From the NCBI GenBank assembly GCA_029718625.1, contig CM056377.1, forward strand, positions 112,741,641 through 112,805,640: DNA of 64,000 nt, written 5' to 3'. The first letter of the stretch is position 1. Each line of letters opens with the position of its first letter. This document shows, piece after piece, positions 21,371 to 34,214 of the stretch. Below the pieces are notes generated by a model that saw nothing but the letters and a program-made list of their open reading frames with translations, ran no database searches and was not told the origin of the DNA. Made by a program: the position numbers and the translations under genes. Origin of the DNA: Synaphobranchus kaupii (taxonomy: Eukaryota > Chordata > Actinopteri > Anguilliformes > Synaphobranchidae).

Positions 21371-22640
21371 TCCTGCAGCAGTTCCTCTGAATACACTGGG
21401 TGGAAATGTCTCATGCCAAATTAATTTGCAATTTTTACTAATATTTTGTTTAAGAAAACAATTTTATTTAAATGAAAACTTCACCTCGCAAGTTTTTAAA
21501 AAATATATTTCATAAAGTGTATAGTTTTATTAAACAATTAGCTGTTACGCCAGGGCTTGTGTGATGGGTAATTTGTGTAACATGATGAAGTATTGCTAGA
21601 TCCAAAAGAAATTCATGTCTAGGGAAAAGTAATGTTAATTTCCACTTGCACATAAAAAAGCAATTTTTGCCTGTTTTGCACTAACGTTACTCAGAGCATG
21701 TCGCTGTACCATTAAATTGACATGTTTAAAATGGCCTATCTAATTCATCCTACTGTTTGATTGACTTGGTAAAGAAACCAGTCTCTGCTCAGTTAACAAA
21801 ATGTAAGTCAGTCCATCAAATATTTTCCCCTAGCCTCAGATTTTAGGAAGTAGTCATCGGCCACTGGCATATTTTCTGCACCAGAGCCCAGAGGGGGCTA
21901 GCTACGCTACTGAATGTAACTCACATTGGTGTATGGATTGATATGAGATGGTACATGATGATTATTGTTTCCCTAACAACGTCCAAAATACATTTAATTA
22001 AATGTATAAATAATTATTAGGCACATTAATATCAGAGTACCAACAAGTCCAATGAAGCAGAAATAGAAAACTCAAGTGTTTCCCTAGCGACTGACTGTTG
22101 GCAGTAGGGTTAAAAAATATTCTCAAATAAACTACACCGATTACATGCCATTTTCCCCTGAACTGTCAATTCCACTACATTAGGCTACTTGTGATGAATG
22201 TTGATATTGTTGCCGTTGGTTATGTCACGAAAAAAATGTCTGTGCACTTGTGGCCTCAATTATTTTGAGAAAGCACTACTTCCCAACTGACATTTTCATC
22301 CTGATAATAAGGAAGCAAGGCCAGCATTCAAAAGCAACCAAGCCAAAGGCATCACTTTATGTATTTTGACTGGATGCCTCAAGCTGTGGAGAAGCATGCA
22401 GCAATCCAAATGTGTAGCAACCCAAATATGTAATCAATAATCAAAAGAATCTTTACTCTTATTGTCACATATTTACCTTGATCCTGCTATCCATTGATGC
22501 TCATTCTGAATTAGTATGCTGTAGTTAAAATGTTAGCAAAGACATGTTTTTTTGGGGGGTTTTTTAAACCAACTTTATTCCAAATAGCTAAAGATTGAAA
22601 TGGATAAAGGGGTTGTATTTAACTTTTTTTTTAAATCAAA
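21371..22640. other. Intergenic AT-rich sequence
   Basis: Nothing recognised beyond short homopolymer runs. No open frame of interest. Confidence 0.4.
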
Positions 22641-22644
22641 TGTA

Positions 22645-23372
22645 CAAACCCCAAATTACAAGAAAGTTGGGACTGTATGTACATAAATGCACATAAAAGC
22701 AGAAAGCAGCAATTTGTAAATTCTCTTTTACATATATTTGATTGAAAACAGTAAAATAAAAAATATTGAATGTTTTACCGTATCAACTTTATTGATATTT
22801 GTAAATATACGCTAATTGCAACACGTTCCAGAAAAGTTGGGACAGAGGCAAAAAAAAAATACTGGGATGTTAAAAAAACACCTGCTTGGAACATTCCGCA
22901 GGTAAACTGGTGATGCTATCATGACTGGGTATAAAAGGATATCAAAAGACATATCTTATTTTCAGGTATTTACAAGCGATACTATAACCTCTATTAATTG
23001 GGGGGTGGGACTAGATTAAGCTGTAAATTACATCATCAAGGGTCTGAGGTACTAAACGAGCCTCAAACCATCACTCTGCTGCCAGATTTGCAGTAGATAT
23101 GGATGGATCACTTTAAGGGTTGTTTCTCCTGACTTATTTTTCCATAGAGTTCTATAGGAAAATGAGTCAGGAGAAACAAACCTTAAAGTAATCCATCCAT
23201 ATGTACTGCATATCTGGCAGCAGAGTGATGGTTTGAGGCTTGTTTGATACCTCAGACCCTTGACGACTTACAACGATTTAGCCAACCATGCGTTCCATAC
23301 TATTCCCATGTAATTCCCGTGTAATTTATAGCTTAATCTAGTCCCACCCCCAATTTTTGGAATTGGGGTTTG
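22645..23372. mobile_element. Chimeric mariner-type MITE, copy 2
   Basis: The 728-bp element has CAAACCCCAAATTAC / GGAATTGGGGTTTG ends between TA dinucleotides (22643-22644, 23373-23374). The left third has the GTTGGGAC repeats, CAACACGTTCC and ACTGGGTATAAAAGGATATC. The remainder (about 22945-23355) is the core of the palindromic family. Two arms (for example GTTTCTCCTGACTTATTTT and its complement) fold around ATAGAGTTCTATAG at about 23147. It shares the chimeric junction with copy 1, so the chimera itself probably transposed. Confidence 0.85.
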
Positions 23373-23374
23373 TA

Positions 23375-26300
23375 TTATGTGCTTAATATAGTTTTGTTTT
23401 AATGAGGAATTTATATTCTCAGTTGTCTCGTTCAATCAAAATCTGTCAGAAACTACAATTAATAATTGAAAGTTTGAATGTTAAAGTTCACTATTGCAGT
23501 CAATTTTCACATGCATTTCAGTTCTGTAATTGTGTCTGAATAAATACAGATTGTAATCCTTGTGGAACCCTCGAATAAACCTTTAATCCCCCCAAAGAAA
23601 ATCTAATATGAAACATCTTTGCTAAATTACATACCAAACTCAAGTAAATAGTTGGACAATTCATTATTCATACCATCAAGGATTAAATATAAACACGGAC
23701 TTCTCACGCATGGTGAAGCTAGTCATTCCATAATTGGAAGTGCTGGTAAAGTGCAAAGTGGTTTGTGTTCATTATGAACAACATGTCCTTGGAACCCCGA
23801 GCAGGGACCCCCCCCCCCCCCCACCACCCCCCAAGTTTGCAGAGAATGCAATATGTGAATAAGTTCAATAACCAACAAAGCAATAGAACAAAGGATTCAT
23901 TTCTGTCCTTCCTACTTAAAATAAAGGGGAACGTTTTGTTCTTTATTTTCCTCAATAACACCTGTCCTCCAGACAAAGATATGGATGCTTATGGACAAAT
24001 ATTACTTGTTTATGATGCAACAAGTTCAAAAGTTAAACTTGCGTTATGTTTATAATGAAACATTTTATGGACCATTGCTGTCTTGATCAGACTTGTCAGT
24101 GCCTTATGTTTTACTGCAGTCGTTGATGTGTGCCTTTTGCAACTGCTCTTGCTTTTCAGTTAAATTGGTGTAATCACAGACTCCCATTTGAGACAGACTC
24201 CCACAGACCTCTCTGTTATTTGGTCTCCCTCCTTCATTTGCCAAGCATATAGAAAAACATGCACTTGGGACCTGAATGTGTACAGCCTTGCGCACCTGCA
24301 TCTGTGAAAACTCACAAAGAAATAATTTACGGTTTGCAAAATATTTTTTGGATTCCAAACTCCAAGCAGTGTATTATCCTTTTGTCTCCTTTGCGATAAA
24401 TTGGTTTATTCTTTTTCTAAAAATGAGTGGTGGAAACATTTGTAGAAATTGATCCTGGAAGACGGAAAGCAATATATTGGGTGGGTCCCACTTAAAACTG
24501 TAAAAAGGGAAGATTATGCACCATTATTTAAACTGATATTGCTAAGTGTCATTTAAAAAAAAGGCTCTTACAAGCTTTTTCGAAATATTCACTCAGAAAG
24601 ATATATTTTGTGCTGCTTATTGATGTTGCCCAGTATGTAAGCAATATACTGTCGATTCTTTAAGATGCCATGGCCTTCATTGCATGGACATGCCTATGCT
24701 TATGTTTTTTAAGGTTTTTACTTGAAAAGTGAACTGAGGATTCATACTTGTGTGTTCTTGAAATTTATTTAAAATGGTCATTATGTGCCTATTAAAAAAA
24801 TAATATGTACTAATGCTTTATTATCATAATAATGCATTACATGTTTATTAATTATTAATAAAAAGCAATAAGCTGCGTGATATGCAGTAACAACCCACTG
24901 TCTATTAGATTGAATTCCTGAGGAGTAAAAATATTGCCTTGAACCCAGTTCCACTGTCTCATTCCTATACACTAGTGCACTTTTTCATGGAAAAAGTAAT
25001 TATCTGGTGGGCTAAAGGGTGCAATATAGTGACTGTTTAGGTAATTTCAATGTGCCTGCAAGCTGTGAAATGCCTCTTTTTACAATGAGATAATCATTTT
25101 CTTTTGTTACTCTGGCTTTCTCTCGGGGCAGAAAATTTGAAAATAGAGAGAGTATCTATGAGATAATACTGCAAATTAAGCTATTACACCACTAAGGGTC
25201 GCATCAATTTACTCTACTGGGCTACTGTGTTGTATCAGTGCTGAAGGATATTAACAACTGGTACTGAGGCCACAAATTAACCAAATAGGCTTAATTACTT
25301 TCATAAGGGATAAAATATGGTTATCCTGATTACTTCTTAGCATACATTTCCCTCAGATAAAATGATACACTGCTAATGTCTTTACAATATATGACATATA
25401 AAGTAAAATAATAATAATGGTTGGATGATTCTGTCGTCGTGTATATTTAGAAATATACTAAATGGCAGTCAACCCGACACAAAACAAATTAACAAATGCC
25501 AAATTGGATATTACAATGTTGCAAAAAAAAAAAAAAAACTCGTGAAATATTTCTATACAGGGTGCAGCCTTCTGTAAAAACAATTGCTGTCGTTGCAGTT
25601 CATCTTTATGCTGTGTAAAGCCGAATGCACAATAGACCAATGTGAAAAAAGAAAACTGAAATTGTGCGATCGGTCAGCATTGCGGGGTCAACGCTTTGCC
25701 AGTGCATCCAGACAAGCACGATGTATCTATCTATACCCCACTGAGTGAACGGACATCCACACCAAGTGAGGACAGCCACCCCTGTAGCAGAAACACCCTC
25801 TCCTCATGTTCTTCACACTGCTTTAATCAGCATTGGATAAACTCCATCCTAATAAGCCAAAGGAAATCATTTGTTTTGTGCCTAATACTCTCAATGATGA
25901 ATGTAGGGTTTCCAGGACTTATGATCACTCATTCTGACCACCTTAATGGTATATGTAAATTAATGATTGATTGGAACTGGGCCAAGACCCTTTTAAACAG
26001 CCTGATGAATGTGGGGCATAAGCTGAAGGATAATATTATGAATGGATGCTTAATCTTAATCATAATCAGTTAAATATTAGTATTAATTATGTAATCTCAG
26101 CCCCAGACTAGAGAATCTGGAAAGTGGAGTTTGTGATATTGCTTTCTGCACAAAACTCCTGAAATTCTAGCAAGCTTATATTGCCAACTCTAATTTGAGC
26201 CCCACTGACACAAAATAATGATTCACGCTGACCTTTGGTTTATTAGCAAAGCACTTACTCTGAATTTGGACAGACTTATCTAAAACGTGTCTATTTTATA

Positions 26301-27100
26301 GTGCCATAGAGGTATGGGCTTGGCAAGTGAGTAAATATGCAAAGAAATAATAATTCTACTGGCTCCCATATTTCCGGTTCATCATATCTGGATGTTCAGA
26401 TATTCAAACGGCAACTGGCTACATGTGAATTGACCCTGTTTTGTGTTCAGTGTACTGTAAAATTCTCCTGTTGAAGTGTCTCGCATCAATATTGTTCAGA
26501 AGCAAGTTTATAAAAACATATATTTATTTAGTTAAAAAAAAAAATTTTTGGAGCTGTTATATATGTTAGTGTGATGACCGTGGCCTCAACATGTGAATGT
26601 CTTCACAGTTTTTAATACAGGAATTTATGGAGACTACAGTGCCATGCAATTACACTTATAGAGACTCAGATTTAATATATGCCTTGTGGCAAAAATTTAT
26701 TTCTCAATCATAATTACTGCAGAATTTTAAAAGACATTGGCTATACAGGGTCACAGGTTCACATGTCAAAAAACCTGTCTGCATATATTAAAATTATTTT
26801 GTTCATATTTGAGAAATTAATGTGTGACCAAGTGATGTGAATGAAGTTGGCCATTTCTTTCTTAATTTTGAACGTATACATTTGGGTAAATATGAGAGGC
26901 AAATGATTGTGTTTGTTGCATAATGCAAATACTAATGCATCAGTGCAATAAAAGCACTATCAGCAGTTTACGTAGGCATGGGACAGTGTTATAACACTAA
27001 CACTGACAGCATGCTCTTCTCTTGAGCCATATCCTTTGCTGCCTTCAATGTCCACCTCTTGTTAACCCAGCTGAAAAACATAATTTGCTATGTTCGATGA
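23375..27100. other. Intergenic AT-rich sequence
   Basis: Contains a C-homopolymer (23808-23822) and an A-run (25520-25536). The open frames (for example 25696-26073, +, 125 codons) show no domain, signal peptide or homology that I recognise. I see no element ends. Confidence 0.4.
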
Positions 27101-27104
27101 GGGG

Positions 27105-27605
27105 TCTGTCACGGCCAATTTAAACCGCATTCCTGCCCACATAAGCAGTTATTAGCCCTGGCCAGTTCATCTGTCAGATGGGGAGAGTGCGGTAGAGTAC
27201 GGGAGGGGCCAGACCTGTGCACTGCGCTGGCCACCGAATGTGTATTTATAGTTATACCACTATTGAGTGACCACTGAGAGGAATATAGCCAAGTAGACAG
27301 CAGGCTCCCCCTGCCCCAGCACAGACAGTGGGCCCTCTCCAGACAGGTACACTTTTCTGTGAGCAGGTGGGGTACCAGTAGCTGAACTCCCGTCTCACCT
27401 TTCCCACAGAACCCCGTTGTTTTCAAAAAGGCGTTCCCAAAGTCACCTTTCCAGTCCTGCGGACATTGGCAGGGGGACGGCACAGCTCTCCACAGGGTCC
27501 TGGAAAAGGCCAGTGTTTTTTTGTCCGTTGGTGACCCAGTGACCGGCACTGTGAGCCAGGCACACACGGGACAAGGCTTGACAGCGGGAGTCTGGGGAAC
27601 TAGCG
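27105..27605. other. GC-richer unique block of unknown nature
   Basis: A block of higher GC bounded by AT-rich sequence, with a 152-codon open frame on the minus strand (27567-27109). Its predicted product has no recognisable domain but several Cys/Trp residues (for example CTCLERAHCLCWGRG). No splice-supported start is evident. Candidates are a fragment of a retroelement, a lncRNA exon or a regulatory block. Confidence 0.25.
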
Positions 27606-29560
27606 TTTACTGAATTCACAGGTCACGGATTCCGGGGCTCTTGGAAAAAACAACAAGGATAACTTTTCAAAGGGAGAAAAAAGGATGAACAGTTTTAGAA
27701 ACAAAAAGAAAACAATAAAGAAGTAAATAATAATTTCACAAGTAGGCTATAGCAAATAAATGGACATAATTACTTGCATCTAATCACAGAGGCATACAAG
27801 CGATTAATTAATTTATAGATAATGAGAAGAGAGGGGCGTTTGGCTATTTACTGTAATATTCAATTATCATGTTTATACTGCAAATCTATACAGCAAGTTG
27901 CATTGCCCAATGTCAGAGATCTGAAATCGAAAACCACTATTAATATGACTGCAACTGTGTAGATGGAAAACGTACAGAACCAAGTCATTATGCATCAAGA
28001 TTATTATGCTTCGGTGAACTACTGAATTGGTTAAACACATCAACGGGCCTCCACAGACCACTGAAAAAGACCATCAACGCTGGAAAGATGTTTCCTCTTG
28101 TTGAAGAATCTTCATTCATGTTGCATTTTTGAATGTGATGTGGCATGCACTATTTACCAAACTAATAAACACCAAATACATTATTAATGACGGTGAAATG
28201 GAAAAAAGCTATCGAAATATCTATGAATTTCGAGAGAGAAAGGGATCTGGACTTTTTACCTTATTCTGAGTTTGGTCATGCATACGCCTGAGACCATGAG
28301 ACATATCCTATATGCTGATGGCAACATTTTTACTATTTGGACATACAAAGCAAATAAAAAAACGGTGGAAATGACGTTGGTATGACATGAGTCACAAAGT
28401 TCTGTCAGCAGGGTGACTTCTATTTGGCTTCCAGTCAGAGGCGACCTGAGTACACCCTGCCCCAGCTCTGTTTCCCTGCTCATGTTGGACTTGTGTATTC
28501 TCTGCTCTGCTCTACTTAATGAAAGGCTCTACTGCGCACACACGGGGGATGAGTCATTTGTCCTCCCACATATCTATAGTGGTTCATCATTAAGACACAG
28601 ATTTACACCAGAAGAGCAAACGCGCCCAGCTTTAATTCCCCATTTGTTTGTGGGCCTACCCACTGCTGATGGTTTTCCTTATTTTCCCGTCAAATATCTG
28701 ACTGGTTCTATGCAAGCTCATGAACAGACTCCAGCAGTTTTAAAATGAGTCGGATAGATGTCTGCTGTGACAGCTGCTGGGAATACATCTCCATCCCAAT
28801 GCTGCATAAAAACAACAAGAAAAGGCAGAGGATCTTTGCTAAAATAGTTCACTTCCAATGTTTGGAAGGTAAAAATGAAATACTTTAGAAAATGGTGATA
28901 ACACATAAAACACAGTACTTTCTACTACATCTGGATGAGACCTCACATTCATCTCACGGATAACTGATTTAACAATGATAAAGCAAAATATAATGCTGGG
29001 GGCTAAAGTGATAAACTGAACTGCAAAGCCAAAACAAAACACACTTTTTCTGAGAGAAGAGTCAAGTCACCACAATCAATCAATTCTTTCCAAGCCTGCT
29101 AACTCAAATATTTTTACAGTAGCATTTTTCAAAAGGCTATAGACCACTCAATTGTCCTAGTGCTTTGTGCACTGTTACATTTAGTGTAGTGTTGACATCT
29201 AGTGTAACTTCATAAAGCATTTATTATGTAAAGTGGAAGAACTGCACCAGCATACTTTCATAATTGTTTGTGATGAGTTGGCAGATTGTTTAAAATGTTC
29301 AGATCGTTCATAAATGACACACCTCAAGGTCAGCATGAAAACCACCTCTTTAAAAGTTTCATAAAATAACTTATTTCTTAAAAGTGAGAACAATAATTTA
29401 TTCAAAATATAATATTAGAATATATATACAGTATATGAGGATTGGTGGAAATCTGAGTTCATTTCTTTAATTTTATGATGGTTTTAATTGATGAATAACT
29501 GAAGTATTCATACAATCAAAAGTAGATATAGGTTTTACTTTGCTGATTTGTTGAAATGAA
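27606..29560. other. Intergenic AT-rich sequence
   Basis: Nothing recognised. The 111-codon frame at 28413-28748 (+) has no recognisable features. Confidence 0.4.
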
Positions 29561-29567
29561 GGTGCTA

Positions 29568-30024
29568 CAGTGAGCACCATATTTCATTGGACAGTGACAC
29601 ATGTTTGAGTTCGAAAGGATACAAATCTAGTCCCACCCCCCAATTCCCACAGAGATCCATTCAAATGCAGAGAAGTTATAGTATCGCTTGTAAGAGTACC
29701 AGAAAATAAGATATCAAGAGTCTTTTGATATTGTTGGGTCACAGACATCAGGAAGTCATGGCATGCAAAGGATATGCGACCAAATATTTAAAGAAATTAC
29801 TTTATTCAACATTATGTTAAACTGTCCAATATTTTTTGATGCCCGAAAATGGGGGGGGGACTATGTACAAAAGGGTCTATAATTTCTAAAGGGTTCATCC
29901 GATATGCTGACAGTCTGCACTTCAACCTCGTTGTCATTGTATCCTTTCAAATTCAAAGTGCTAGAGTACAGCACCAAAATAACAAAAAGATGTGTCACTG
30001 TCCAATGAATTATGGTGCTCACTG
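29568..30024. mobile_element. Palindromic mariner-type MITE, internally deleted copy
   Basis: The left end CAGTGAGCACCAT (after TA) and the right end ATGGTGCTCACTG are inverted. The left arm is only about 60 bp before it jumps to the distal arm (CTAGTCCCACCCCCCAATTCC onward), so roughly 550 bp of the full element is missing. The right end lacks the expected TA and abuts a LINE tail at 30026. Confidence 0.85.
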
Positions 30025-30025
30025 G

Positions 30026-30150
30026 GGGCTTAGAGCTGGCTTAGAGCTGGCATTTCCCATTTCCCCTTTCCTCCCCTTCTGTTCTGTAAAGTGTCTTTGT
30101 GACAGTCGTCTGTGAAAAGCACTATATAAATAAAATTGAATTGAATTGAA
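30026..30150 (+). repeat. L2-type LINE 3' tail directly next to the MITE
   Basis: A small GCTTAGAGCTG duplication, then TAAAGTGTCTTTGTGACAG, AAAGCACTATATAAATAAAA and a TTGAATTGAATTGAA terminus. Same family terminus as 20820-20907. Confidence 0.7.
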
Positions 30151-31510
30151 TATACCTGCTATAGCTATAGCTAGACCTATATCTGCTATCTTTCTCACTG
30201 AGTCACATGACCAAGCATGCAATAATAATGGATTCTTAGATATTTTTAATCTTTGTTAGAAATCGCAAATCCCTTTTGTTGTCACTTATATGTTGTGCCT
30301 ATAGTGGTGGTCCCTTGTGCTGTTACCAATGCTTTATGTAGCTGTTATATACATAGTGTCTTATGCACAGGAGGTCTTATCTAGCGCTACTCCCAAGAGC
30401 AAACAGACACTGATCTAGGAAGATTAATGAGGTAGTGCAAACCAGACAGTTCCACAATGATAGAACAGAATGTGGACTTCTCATCAAGGAATGAAACCTT
30501 TGGGCCTTCTTAATGAGCGTCTGAAAATAAAGGTTGAAACCTTTGACAACATCGTGGCATTTCATTTTTTCTTGCAAATGCACATTTCTCATATGCGAAC
30601 ATGGACTGACCGCTGGAGTTTGTGCCATGATTTATCTATTCCTTTTGCAACGCATCTTATGAAAAGCCCTCCTGTCAATAACTGATTGAATCATATGACC
30701 AAAGCTAAACACTTTCATTGTTTCTTCTTTCTAAGTTGGCCAGGGTGGAGGACAAAGGAAAATAATCCACTAGCCGGGGTTCCAGGAGGTTGGTGATAAG
30801 ACAGTGATTGGTGGATCTCTCTGGAGCTCTGCCCATCCATTTGTGCTGACATCAGGACTACCTCATTTAATGCTGACCACTTGGTCAAAGTAAGACAGAT
30901 GTACCAATGCTACAGGCCAAATTCCTAGGAGCCAAGGCACATGTGACTTTCCCCATAGGAAGGTGTCACTTTGAGCTCTTGACAAAAATGATGGCACCAT
31001 GCGCTTGAATAAGAGCTGATAAAATATGTACTTCCGTGCATCTTTATGTCCTCCGTGATAAATGTAAGACACTGTCCAAAAGAATCTATGGAGACTATTT
31101 CAATTTCCTTTATCACATATATTTAAATGATATACCTTTCAAATACTTGCGAAAAGAAAGCATCCAATATCTTGTACATATTAAGGTCATAACTAATTTC
31201 TGCTCTTCTATCTCTCTGAAATTTGAAAAGCTTGAAAAAATTATTTAGTGACTGTGAATGTGGAAATGGTTGTATTTTTTGTACATAGACAAAGATGATT
31301 ATTTAGTTTGTTGTGCTTGAGGTAATTTAAAATAAAGGTGTAAATTATTTGAATATATGTTCACATACATCAAAGAAATATCTTTTTTTCACATTGCATA
31401 CATTTATAAAATGTTATTTCATGATATCATAAATATATATTTGACTCTGACAGATTCACATATGCCCAGTCCAATAGGTCCAAATGAACCAGGTGTGGTA
31501 CAATCTAAAC
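30151..31510. other. Intergenic AT-rich sequence
   Basis: No repeat family or exon recognised. Confidence 0.4.
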
Positions 31511-31511
31511 A

Positions 31512-31749
31512 GGGCCCCGTTTCCCAAAAGCATCTTAGAGTTAAGATCATCTCAGAGTGTTTTGTATTCGTGCTTTATTAATTTTATCATTAAAATTATT
31601 AAAATTTACTGACATTACATGAAACAGATAATAAAAATAGATGGAGGAAGACAAAAAACAAATGACAAAACACAAACAAACAATGAAAGTAATATAAAAA
31701 CAAAATAGCCTCAGATGATCTTTATCTAAGATCCTTTTGGGAAACGGTG
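31512..31749. mobile_element. MITE with CCCGTTTCCCAAAAG termini
   Basis: About 36-bp inverted ends: the left end (31515-31556) begins CCCGTTTCCCAAAAG and the right end (31708-31748) finishes CTTTTGGGAAACGG. About 31 of 36 positions pair. The centre is AT- and A-rich with no coding capacity. No clear target duplication could be read. Confidence 0.7.
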
Positions 31750-31907
31750 AGGAGCTTAAAAGCCAGTGTCATTCTCACACTGAGGGGACAAGAGCTGAAA
31801 GGGGAGTGAAGGACAGATCAATAACCTCAGACTGGCGTAGGATATATTAGATGGGATGGTTGTTTATACTCTATGTGCTGCAGGAGCAGGAGTGAATGGC
31901 ATGCCTG

Positions 31908-31966
31908 TACCATGGTATTGTGTGCTGATACCAGTACCCTACCATGGTATTGTGTGCTGATACCAG
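31908..31966. repeat. Two-copy tandem repeat, 27 identical bp in a 32-bp period
   Basis: TACCATGGTATTGTGTGC... occurs at 31908-31934 and again at 31940-31966 with a 5-bp spacer. The unit itself begins with the palindrome TACCATGGTA. Confidence 0.9.
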
Positions 31967-31969
31967 CTA

Positions 31970-33167
31970 CCTAGCACTGAGCGGTGAGGGGAGAGTAACA
32001 TGGAAATAAGTGAGCAAGGGAAGACCAGCAGTGATTGGAGGAATTGGATTATTCCAGGTTGGAGAAAATCAGGGCATAAGATGGGGCATAAGTGGATCTG
32101 TCCCATAATGTCCTGGGAGAGGATTTTTGCAAAAGTTTTGCAAAGGGACTAATTATCGAAGGGAGGTTTATCAAAGATTTGAAGGAGGAAGTTTTGGGGA
32201 AGTTTAATGTCTGGAATTTTTGGTTATGAGCAATTTATGAAATTAAACAATCAATGAAGGGGTTGTGGTTGGTTTTTTATTGCCTTGACATTTTTATCCA
32301 AATTGTTTGCATCCACAACTTCTTCCATTTAATCAGTTTGTATATTTGAAATGCAACTATTGATTGCAACTATTGATTGAAAAATGACAAATGTTTGAAA
32401 TTAAATGGGCTAATTCAGAAGTAGGCAAATATAAGACATTATAAACTGTAACAATTAGTTACATGCTAATCTACCCTTGCTCAGAAAAAAATGTTCATCA
32501 AGGGAAATGTTTTGAATTGCTCTGTTAAATAGCTCCCAGGGTCCAAAACTTATCAGTTTGTATTTTTGTTGGCTGCAGATATTTTCTTCTAGATGCATTG
32601 TTTCTACAGTTCATCTATGGTCATTTTATTCCTTCAGCCTATAATCTTCACCAAAGCATGTAGACACTCTAACGGGCATTGAACCAAATTCAATAACTGT
32701 TCTGCAATAGTATTTACACTGTCTGTGCAGGTACATTGTCGTTTTTTGAGGAAGATCAAATGCTATAATGTTAATCTGATGACCTCAGTGCTCAAAAAGT
32801 CAAATGATACTGTGACCAGACCTGACTGGGTGCATAATCACCAAATGAATCAAGGAAAGAGGAAGGCTCCACACACCAGATGCCTAAAATTAGCATTAGC
32901 AAAACATAGCCCTCAATCAAAAATTTAAAAATACTAAAATATAGTAAGTGCATTTTCTAGATAGGACTGCTGCCTTTCCTTCTTCAAATGTTTTTTTTCA
33001 TAGTTTATGGTTCCAAGCAGAGCACCACCTGGGTTACTTTTAAAAAATCACTTCTGAGTGTAATCTGAGGTTTTTGCCACTTTTCTGGCGGATGGGGGTT
33101 TGCAGTATGTGGTGAGATATGGTTTTCATCCAAAAGGTCAGTTGTGAATATTTTGAGGGCCCCCGCC

Positions 33168-33198
<31 letters not shown>

Positions 33199-33440
33199 AC
33201 ACACACACACCACAGTGATTTCAAACAGTCCCTCGCTGGTGAATGCATTAAATCTTACTCAAGCCAGCTGACCATAGTTGACAACCTGGCACAGAATCAA
33301 CCAGTGCAATTTATGCAATCATGCGAAATCTAGAGGCTCACAGGAGCTGAAACAAGAATATTGGGCTATAAATACCAACTGAACTCTCAACTCCATGGAC
33401 ATTTACATTGTTGGAGTTAAAATGTTAAATTTTATATATA
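31970..33440. other. Intergenic sequence with a poly-C/(CA)n tract
   Basis: Unique AT-rich DNA. A C-homopolymer (33166-33184) passes into (CA)n to 33213. No coding signal. Confidence 0.5.
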
Positions 33441-33447
33441 ATATGTA

Positions 33448-34008
33448 CAGTGAGCACTATAATTCATTGGACAGTGACACATTTTTTGTTATTTTGGTTC
33501 TGTACTCTACCACTTTGAGTTTGAAAGGATACAATGACAATGTGATTGAAGTGCAGACTGTCAGCTTTAATTTGAGGGCATTTCCATCCATATCGGATGA
33601 ACCGTTTAGAAATTATAGAACCTTTCGTACATAGTCCCCCCCATTTCAGGCATCAAAAATAGTGGACAGTTGAACATAATGTAGAATAAAGTAATCATTT
33701 TTAATATTTGGTCGCATATCCTTTGCATGCCATGACTTCCTGATGTCTGTGACCCAATAATATCAAAAGACTCTTGATATCTTATTTTCTGGTACTCTTA
33801 CAAGCGATACTATAACTTCTCTGCATTTGAATGGATCTCTGTGGGAATTGGAGAGTGGGACTAGATTTAGCTGTAAATTACACTGGAACAGTATGGAACA
33901 CATGGTTGATGAAATGGCTGTAAGTCATCAAGGGTCTGAGGTATCATACGAGCCTCAAACCATCACTCTGCTGCCAGATATGCAGTAGATATGGATGGAT
34001 CACTTTAA
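33448..34008. mobile_element. Palindromic mariner-type MITE, left-half copy
   Basis: Starts CAGTGAGCACTATAATTC after TA (33446-33447) and follows the full element's arm (GACAGTGACAC, GATATCAAGAGTC complement, CATCACTCTGCTGCC). It then stops at GGATCACTTTAA (34008), where the TTAA-type element begins. The matching second half is absent. Confidence 0.85.
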
Positions 34009-34214
34009 AGTGATACTGCAGTCAAAAACCGACTTTTCCCGTTGAAAACAGATGTTTTGGGTTAGATTATGATCATACACAACTGTTTATGTCCGAAAAT
34101 CTCATGTTTAGTCAAAATGGTTTTATCTGAGTTTTTGTGTAGGCTTACCAATACGCTGGTTTCCAAGGATTTGTGACGTCACGAGATCCTTAACATAAAA
34201 ATGGGTGGAGTTGA

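Noticed and set aside
25696..26073. 125-codon plus-strand open frame
   Set aside because: No domain, no start or splice context, length within chance for this window.
33448..34008. ORF at 33395-33634 and similar frames in the palindromic element as a gene
   Set aside because: The same reading recurs in the other copies with disruptions. It is MITE sequence without a transposase motif.
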